Positions 57,551-64,000 of a DNA stretch of 64,000 nt are shown piece by piece. The position numbers were made by a program, and so were the translations under genes. The notes under the pieces are model-generated. The model saw only the letters and a program-made list of their open reading frames with translations, was not told where the DNA came from and did not search any database. Each line of letters opens with the position of its first letter. The first letter of the stretch is position 1. The stretch is from Schistosoma haematobium (Eukaryota > Platyhelminthes > Trematoda > Strigeidida > Schistosomatidae), in contig NC_067195.1 of assembly GCF_000699445.3 (NCBI RefSeq), positions 69,870,591 through 69,934,590 of the forward strand, in the 5' to 3' direction.

Positions 57551-59488
57551 TCACGGTCCCCAACCAGGTAGTCTACACCTACCGACACGACTCAGACCAC
57601 TTGTCAGTGACTTCATGGACTTGTTCCATGTTTTGGTCTGGCCTCCCCTAGCTTTCTTCCAACCTAATCCTATACCACTGAACATCGCACGTCGAGGTAG
57701 TAGGTCGTTGGGCATACGTAACACGTGTCCCAGCCATCTCAACTGATGAAGTTTCACTACGTCATCAATTGATTTTCCATCCTTACCTAGTACCCGTTTC
57801 CTAACAACTACATTACTTACTCGATGGTCACAGGATATATGAGCAATGTTTCGAAGACACCTGTGATCAAATACTAGTAACCCACGAATATCCTCTACTC
57901 TTACCGACCATGTTTCATAGCCATAAAGTAGGACGGAATGGACTGCTGCGCAGTAAACACGTCCTTTGGTTGATAGACGGATATCTCGCCTACGCCATAA
58001 ATGACGCAAGTTGGCAAAAGCTAGTCCAGCCTTCTGTATCCGTGCTGAGATTTCGTCACACACCAGACCACAAGGGCTGATGTGACCTCCAGTATAAGTG
58101 AAGCGATCGACACGCTCAAATACTTCACTCCCTATCATTAGTTCGAGTGTCGATGCAACCCAATCCTGAAGCAACATTTTGCATTTCGAGGGAGAGAGTC
58201 GCATCCCGAACATGCTTGCATTGTTGCTTAGAGTGATCAGAAGATTCTGCATTTTGTCAGCGTCTTCACCAAATAAAACTATGTCATCGGCATATTCTAA
58301 GTCAACAAGTGAACCTCCCGGTAGAAGTTCAACCCTGGAAATTTAGATGAGGAGAGTGTTATCTCTAAAAGTACGTCGACCACAAAGTTGAACAAGAATG
58401 GGGAGAGTGGACAGCCCTGACGAACACCATTAGAGGTAATCAATTCTGATGACAGTTCGCCATAAGCTCTCACTCGACCAGGTGTGTTCGAGTAGAGAGC
58501 CTGTATAAGGTTAATGTACTTCTTTGTTACTCCTTTCAGTGACAAACATTGCCATAGAACCTTACGATCAACAGAGTCGAATGCCGCCTTAAGGTCGAGA
58601 AATATTACCATTGTGGGGCGTCTGAACGTGTGTCTGTGTTCTAGAACCTGACGTAGTGTGAATATCTGATCTATACAACCATATCCAGGTCGAAAACCAG
58701 CCTGGTTTTCTCTAGTCTGCTCTTCACGAGCTTTAGTTGGGCGTCGAAGTATTATTGAAGCTAATATTTTAGACACTATATTAGTCAAACTGATTCCTCC
58801 GTGATCGTCACAAGAGGACTTTTGTCCTTTCTTATAGACTGGCACAATCAGTGATTGAGACCAGTCAGATGGGATTACGTCCAGTTCGCAAATTCTACCT
58901 AAGACCTCAGTCAATCTTGCTGCTAATACTGAACCACCATCCTTAAAAATCTCAGGAGTAAACCTGTCAGAGCCTGCTGCTCTCCCTCGTTTCAGATTTC
59001 CTATGGCTTTTTCAACTTCGTAAAGGGACGGAGGACCTACATTAACTTGCCATTCAGGTTGACTAGAGATCGTGGGAAACCGAAGTGTGGCTGAAGGCCA
59101 GTTGAACTGATCCCTAAAGTGTTTTGCCTATCGATCGATCCAATCTCCTGGATTGAGAATGAATAATATGTCCATCTTTCTCTGAGATTGTTTCTCTAAC
59201 GGTCGGGTTCCTAATTCCGGTTTCCCTAAAGAGTCTGAACAATTGTCTGCTATTACCTATTGCCACTGCCTTTTCCATCTCTCTTGCTTTCGCTACCCAC
59301 CACTGTTCACGATCATTACTTAGGCTTCTTGTCAGCTTGTGCTTATGCTGACTCTGCTCTTCATTATGTTCAGAGTCAGGTGGAATGAGTTTCCGAGCAT
59401 CTTTCAATGCGATAGATGCTGCTGAGATCCAGTGTTGCTCCCTAACCTTCTGGTTTACCTTACTAGCAGATATCACTGCTGTTTCCAC
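57551..59488 (-). pseudogene. LINE-B copy 2: linker, reverse transcriptase, C-terminus
   Basis: Frames: 59114-59488 (linker), 58297-58914 (RT: CELDVIPSDWSQSLIVPVYK, QAGFRPGYGCIDQIFTLRQV, FLDLKAAFDSVDRKVLWQ, GVRQGCPLSPFLFNFVVD) and 57551-58252 (MFGMRLSPSKCKMLLQDW, VLLYGYETWSVRVEDIRG, RWLGHVLRMPNDLLPRRA). The catalytic YADD lies at the junction between the last two frames, around 58290, and is interrupted by the frameshift. Confidence 0.87.
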
Positions 59489-59540
59489 AGCTTTTCGGAT
59501 ATCATTCCATGCTGCATCGGGGCGGGCATCACATACATGA

Positions 59541-60833
59541 CTACCCTAACTGTTTTTCTAGTTGTTCCTGAAATATACTCTTAGTTTGACTATCATTAAG
59601 TAGGCCCCTAAGAGTTTTCCTTGCAGCGTTTTTCCTACGTCCAGTAAGACGCAGACAGATACGCGCTCGTACTAGAGCATGATCTGAATCTAAGCATGTG
59701 CTCCAGAATGAGCGACAGTCTTCTATCGAGCCTCTCCATCGGTGGCTGATAGCGATGTGATCTATTTGGGTCCAACGTTGGGACGAATTAGGAGGTCTCC
59801 ATGTTAAAAGATGTTTTTCCTTATGCTTAAAGTTAGTATTTGCAAGGAACAGGCGGTTATCTGAGCATAGCTGCAACAGACGGTCGCCATTATCTGTTCT
59901 TTGAGCCACAACACCATAAGATCCACCTAGGTGTCTTTCCCTTTCGCTTAGTTTACCTACTTGAGCACTAAAGTCACCGGCCACTATTACTACATCAGAG
60001 CGCCTAGCTTTTCGGAGAAGGTCGGAAAGCTTTCTGTAAAACTCATCTTTTACATCATCTGAGCTGCAGTCAGTGGGAGAATAGGCAGAGACGACGAAGA
60101 GGCAACGACAAGTGTCCCTATCTTTCCGGATTCTTACTGTTCCGTTTAGTCGGACAGCGCACAAACGACTGTCTACTGGGATCCACTCTAAGAGAGCTAG
60201 TTCTGCCCTAGGACTCAATGCTATACCTACGCCGGCGAGGCCACGGGAAGCAGAATCAGGGCTTCCAGATACACGAAGCGTAAATCGAGTCGGTTCTTTA
60301 TTTTTGCATGGTGAGGTCAAATGAATGACACTACTCGGATCCTGTATGCGCGTTTCGGAGACGCAGCACACATCGATGGCGCGAGATTCTAAAGTCCTAG
60401 CTAAGGAAGCCTGTTGTCCTATTTGGCAAAGTGTTCGTACGTTAAAAGCTCCTACGTGTAGTTAAGAGCGTGGTTTCAGGAGACCAGGAATAGCGTTCCA
60501 CGTACTCGAATCGTTTGCCCTAGCGGTGCGAGGTGATAAAGAGACGTGAGGAGGGTTAGTCATGGAGATAAGAGAGGTATAAGAAGATGTAGGAGGGATT
60601 TGAATGTGACCAACTTGGTCTCGTGTGCTGTTACAGGTATGAGGGCTGATGTCACTTCCCGGTTGCCCACACCGTGGAAGGGTATTTCTTGAGTAACCTG
60701 AAAAGGAAATTGGATTAGTGTTGGTCTTGACGACCTGGGAGCGTGACCGCAGAGCCCAAGGGACAACTGCTTGAGGTCGGTCGCGCACGGTCTTTTTGTG
60801 GGAGGTCTTCAGTGTGTTAGCTCCGTTCTTCAA
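59541..60833 (-). pseudogene. LINE-B copy 2: N-terminus and endonuclease
   Basis: Two frames. 60462-60833 holds the Ser/Thr-rich N-terminus (VRDRPQAVVPWALRSRSQVV). 59541-60371 holds most of the endonuclease: CCVSETRIQDPSSVIHL, VSAYSPTDCSSDDVKDEF, AGDFSAQVGKLSERERHLGG, TQIDHIAISHRWRG (His present), DSDHALVRARICLRL. The SETR glutamate and IDHI/SDH residues are kept, so the domain is better preserved than in the 13-17 kb copy. A stop near 60462 separates the N-terminal frame. Confidence 0.87.
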
Positions 60834-61214
60834 AGGGCCTTACCGCCGTAGACTGAAATCCGTGAGTTAAGGTGAGGTGTGACATTTTTAGGGTCGACTT
60901 TTTCCAATCCCTTCCTTCCTTGTGAGAAGGCAGCATCGCTGTCATGCTGGTTGTCTGAAGGAAACACCTTACTGCTGTCACGCGCCTCTACAGTCAGCAG
61001 TACGACTTCGCCCTCAGACCATGAGTTGCTGCTTTTAGTCTTACCGTCCTCTAATCGACCTGCCTGGAATGGTAGAACCTACAGGAACATATGTTCCATC
61101 CAATATAGCTCGGTTGGGTCATCACGATAGGCAAGCCCGACCACCGCGTCAAGGTAGCAGCTTCGGTCGGGAAATAGGAAATTAGGGATGAATGTTGGAA
61201 GTGGATGGGATGGG

Positions 61215-63860
61215 CATGATATGTGTGTTTTGCTTCTCAAACTATTCGCGATATCACTCTCTACAGCGTGTTACCCTAATGCCTGGAAAACTACACATGT
61301 CATTCCCAAAATTAAAGCAGGACCTGAAGCAAACGTTGAAAACTACCGGCCCATAAACATAAATTCAGTGGTATCTAGAGTGGTGGATGTATAAACGATA
61401 TATGTAACACTATAGAACTTAAGAAACCATACTTATATGCTGATGGTCTCAAAATAGTATACAGCTATAAGCCTGAGACACTAAGCGAAAGTGTATCCCA
61501 GATCCAAAAGGACCTCAATAACTTAACTATCTGGAGTGAAAAATGGCAATTACCATTTAACCTCAACAAGTGCGGGATCATGCACTTTGGAAAGCATCCC
61601 TATAAACCGCAACTTCACTTAAATAAAAGTAGAGTCCAAAGACTCGAATCAGTACACGATTTAGGAATTAATTACACAGGAAGCCTGAACTTTGAAGAAC
61701 ATGCTTCCTCTATTATTTCTAAATCTAGACGGCTAATTGGTTTCATAATGAGAAATTTTTTCACAACAGAGGCTGAGCTTACTCTTACACAATATGTGTA
61801 CGGCCCTCCCTTGAATACTGCTCTTTTGTCTTCTCTAATATGAATATCGCAGACAAGATAAGAGTAGAAGATGTTCAAAGACGTTTCACACTCCAACTGC
61901 TAGGATGTAATTCGAATCTCGATTAAACAGATAGATGTAAGCACCTCTCTTTAGAACCTTTATGGCACCTTAGGCTAAAGAACAATTTAATATTTCTCTA
62001 CGAAGCGATATATGGGCTCTCCTTTCTAACATCCTGCCCGAATATGACCCACGACCCAGCCTATAGACTTAGAAACAACGCATATACACTTGTAGTGGCA
62101 TTAGGCCATAACTACACAATCCTCAAAGCTGGACACGAGACAACTCGGGAAATAGATATTCACTATTTAACGCGGAGAAATACCTAACGATGGAGAAGGC
62201 GCGAACAAGGAATTGAATGAATGGGAGTTGATCGAATGGCATGACTCGGCCATGTAGGCGTGGTCCTTGTTGAATGTTATCTTATATCTTCTATTCACAT
62301 TAAATATACTGTTTTTTCTCTAGCCTAACCTTGTTCTACATCATGTATTGGTAATTGATACGATGCAGTGAGTTGGTGTAGTCGATGGTGTGACTTCCAC
62401 GTAAGATCTTATAGATTAGGCAGTTATATCATGACAAATCTACAAATTTAGGATTAGGAGTATTATTAGAGCACTACTAATATCATAGTAGACCATAATT
62501 CTACACACTACTTACCGTTAAACACCAAAAACAAATGCGTTGTAAGTTTTTTACAGTACGGTATATTTTATTGTGGAACAGGCTGCCAATGCCTATCCGT
62601 AACTGTGATACGTTTACCACATTCAAAAAGCTAATAATCCTATTTCTAGACTCTAAAGAGCTTCAACATTCCCACGAACTCCCGCCCACCAATGAGGCAC
62701 TTTATTACGGACCGCCCAGTATCTAGACAGAACAAGAATATAACGAGCCCGACTGTTATTAATATGAAAATAACCAAATCACAGAATATATGGTTTATCC
62801 TTTCCTATTATTCATTGTTTATTATTCATGGCCATATGCTCCTAACCATCACTTTCAGTTCCCAAATCTCCCTACAGGTTAAATGTACATTATTCTTCCT
62901 AAAAGTCATGCCTTTTTTTCTGTTGCAAGTAGACAGATAACTCACTAGTCTTATGGATGCTGATCTACTAAGACCGATCATACAAAGCTCAAAATCTGGC
63001 CACAAATCCTTGTGAGTTTCTCAATGTTTTATTTTTGTCAACCTAAAGTCTTTTTTTCTACAATTTTATACCCTCTCACATCCTTTGATTTGCTATTAGT
63101 CCTTACTTCTTTAAACCATTAGTTATTTTCATAGCAGTGTGATATACTATGTGGACATCTAACCCCTTAAAAAACATTTTTAAACTATTTGATTTGCTTG
63201 TAACATGGACCTAATAGAGACAGTGTATTCCAACTACGGACTTTGATTAAAGCAGTATTCATACTTACCATAAACGTAAGAGAGCCTAGCATCACAAAAG
63301 GAGGGAAGGTGGCGTTACTGACCAGCAAACATGATGGTGGGGAGATAACTCCAATCCACCCATATCTGTAGGGCAGAACATTTTGTTTAATTACGGCTCC
63401 TTATGGTTTAGTGGGATGTCACGAACTTAAGATATTAATGCTGATTTATCATGCAAAATCCCTCACTAAATGGTGTTGCGAACGTTGAATTAGTTTCACT
63501 TCCTACCCAGTAATCCTATTACAAGCAAACTAGACAATTCGCTAATATACGAAGCCTACTCAAGACCCTACGATACCTAAAAATTAAAGAAACAATAATA
63601 CAAGAAAAGATGAAAAGGGCTCTAGCAGCTTCGATAAAAAAGGAAGATAGTCAATTGTATATCACAATAATTGTTTTTAGCACTATATTTTATGACCACA
63701 CATAATATCATACTTTCAGCTCCTTTCTGAATCCCCTCCATTTGTCAGTTGTACGTCCACTCATACCTTGTTTACACTTATTTGCTTTAACCTATTAAAA
63801 TGCTCTTGCTTAACAAATACTTTAATAAAAGAGAATTAGACTGAGTAATCATACCTTAAA
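61215..63860 (+). mobile_element. LINE-D (CR1-like), 5'-truncated, split by a solo LTR
   Basis: RT part: AWKTTHVIPKIKAGPEANVE-NYRPI (the W..a.v.Pi.K.g....nYRPI block), then YADGLKIVYSYKPE (YADD changed to YADG), WSEKWQLPFNLNKCGIMHFG and ESVHDLGI. The C-terminal region is interrupted at 62090 and resumes at 62506 (KFFTVRYILLWNRLPMPIRN). A ~1.2-kb 3' UTR follows that is also present in the copy at 53.1-55.1 kb. About 170 bp of RT are missing near 61395, and stops occur, so it is dead. Confidence 0.8.
62091..62505 (-). mobile_element. Solo LTR, family X, 4-bp target duplication CACT
   Basis: 415 bp from TGTAGTGGCAT to ATAATTCTACA, reverse of and very similar to the 46.7-kb LTR. CACT flanks it at 62087-62090 and 62506-62509. 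It splits the LINE-D coding region in the middle of the NNAYTL block, which is continuous in the 55-kb copy. Confidence 0.92.
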
Positions 63861-64000
63861 CATTACTTCATGAATATTGGCTACTCTCCCAAGCTAGCAG
63901 CTATGGGGAAATTCTGGGGAAGCTTCCCCAACGTATGAGGAAACTTTGGGGTTCGCGTCTTATTTCCCCGAAATTTACTATAGCGGCTTCTCCTAAATTT
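63861..64000. other. Sequence beyond LINE-D at window end
   Basis: Nothing recognised. Several short inverted motifs (GGGGAAATTCTGGGG, GGGGAAGCTTCCCC) occur in the last 100 bp and may be the start of another repeat cut by the window. Confidence 0.3.

Larger units (their letters stand above)
57224..61171 (-). mobile_element. Near full-length LINE-B copy 2, inserted in LINE-A
   Basis: 3.95 kb, same structure and ends as the 13.1-17.0 kb copy: (GTCA)n tail at 57224, 3' UTR, ORF and 5' UTR ending CGGTCGGG. Flanks AATAGAAAA (57215-57223) and AAATAGGAAA (61172-61181) are an imperfect duplication. The surrounding LINE-A coding sequence continues from one side to the other. The ORF is broken into at least five frames. 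Confidence 0.88.

Noticed and set aside
1..64000. CRISPR arrays, bacterial operons or integrated phage
   Set aside because: No spaced direct-repeat array, Shine-Dalgarno-led gene runs or phage genes; gene structure is intron-rich eukaryotic.

Overview
The window is nuclear DNA of a flatworm, almost certainly a blood fluke (Schistosoma). The signs are AT-rich sequence, one conserved gene cut into many small exons by introns from 35 bp to over 7 kb, and a dense load of schistosome-style retroelements, including a tRNA-headed SINE that carries a hammerhead ribozyme domain like that of the Smα family. The species cannot be fixed from sequence alone. There are no operons or bacterial features.

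From about 2.1 to 35.7 kb, on the plus strand, lies one long-chain acyl-CoA synthetase of the ACSL1/5/6 type. I can place 15 coding exons with consistent phases that encode about 673 residues and end in a stop codon, with an AATAAA 228 bp after it. Only the N-terminus is missing. I saw no coding break in this gene; it looks functional.

Nearly every large ACSL intron holds transposons. These include: a LINE-A (RTE-like) copy carrying three nested insertions (3.0-6.5 kb), one of them a 947-bp foldback palindrome; further LINE-A pieces (7.8, 10.1 and 21.0 kb); a Ty3/gypsy reverse transcriptase relic (12.2-13.0 kb); a full-length LINE-B with a 12-bp target duplication (13.1-17.0 kb); a TIR element (18.1 kb); the hammerhead SINE (20.3 kb); a LINE-B/LINE-C mosaic (25.0-27.4 kb); and an almost intact LINE-A (32.4-35.4 kb).

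From 35.7 to 64 kb I find no host gene, only stacked mobile elements. These are: solo LTRs with 4-bp target duplications (37.5, 38.3, 55.7 and 62.1 kb) and one without (36.2 kb); an internally deleted LINE-A (39.0-41.2 kb); a MULE transposase relic (42.1-42.8 kb); a LINE-C (44.5-50.7 kb) split by a 3.6-kb non-autonomous LTR element with 417-bp LTRs differing at only 3 sites and no coding interior; LINE-D (CR1-like) copies on both strands (53.1-55.6 and 61.2-63.9 kb); and a near full-length LINE-B inside another LINE-A relic (56.2-61.2 kb). The letters A-D are local labels used here, not published names.

The elements interact. A short SINE-like family shares its 3' tail with LINE-C, which suggests it borrows LINE-C-type machinery. 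The foldback has a 9-bp duplication as expected for MULE mobilisation, and a MULE transposase relic lies in the same window.
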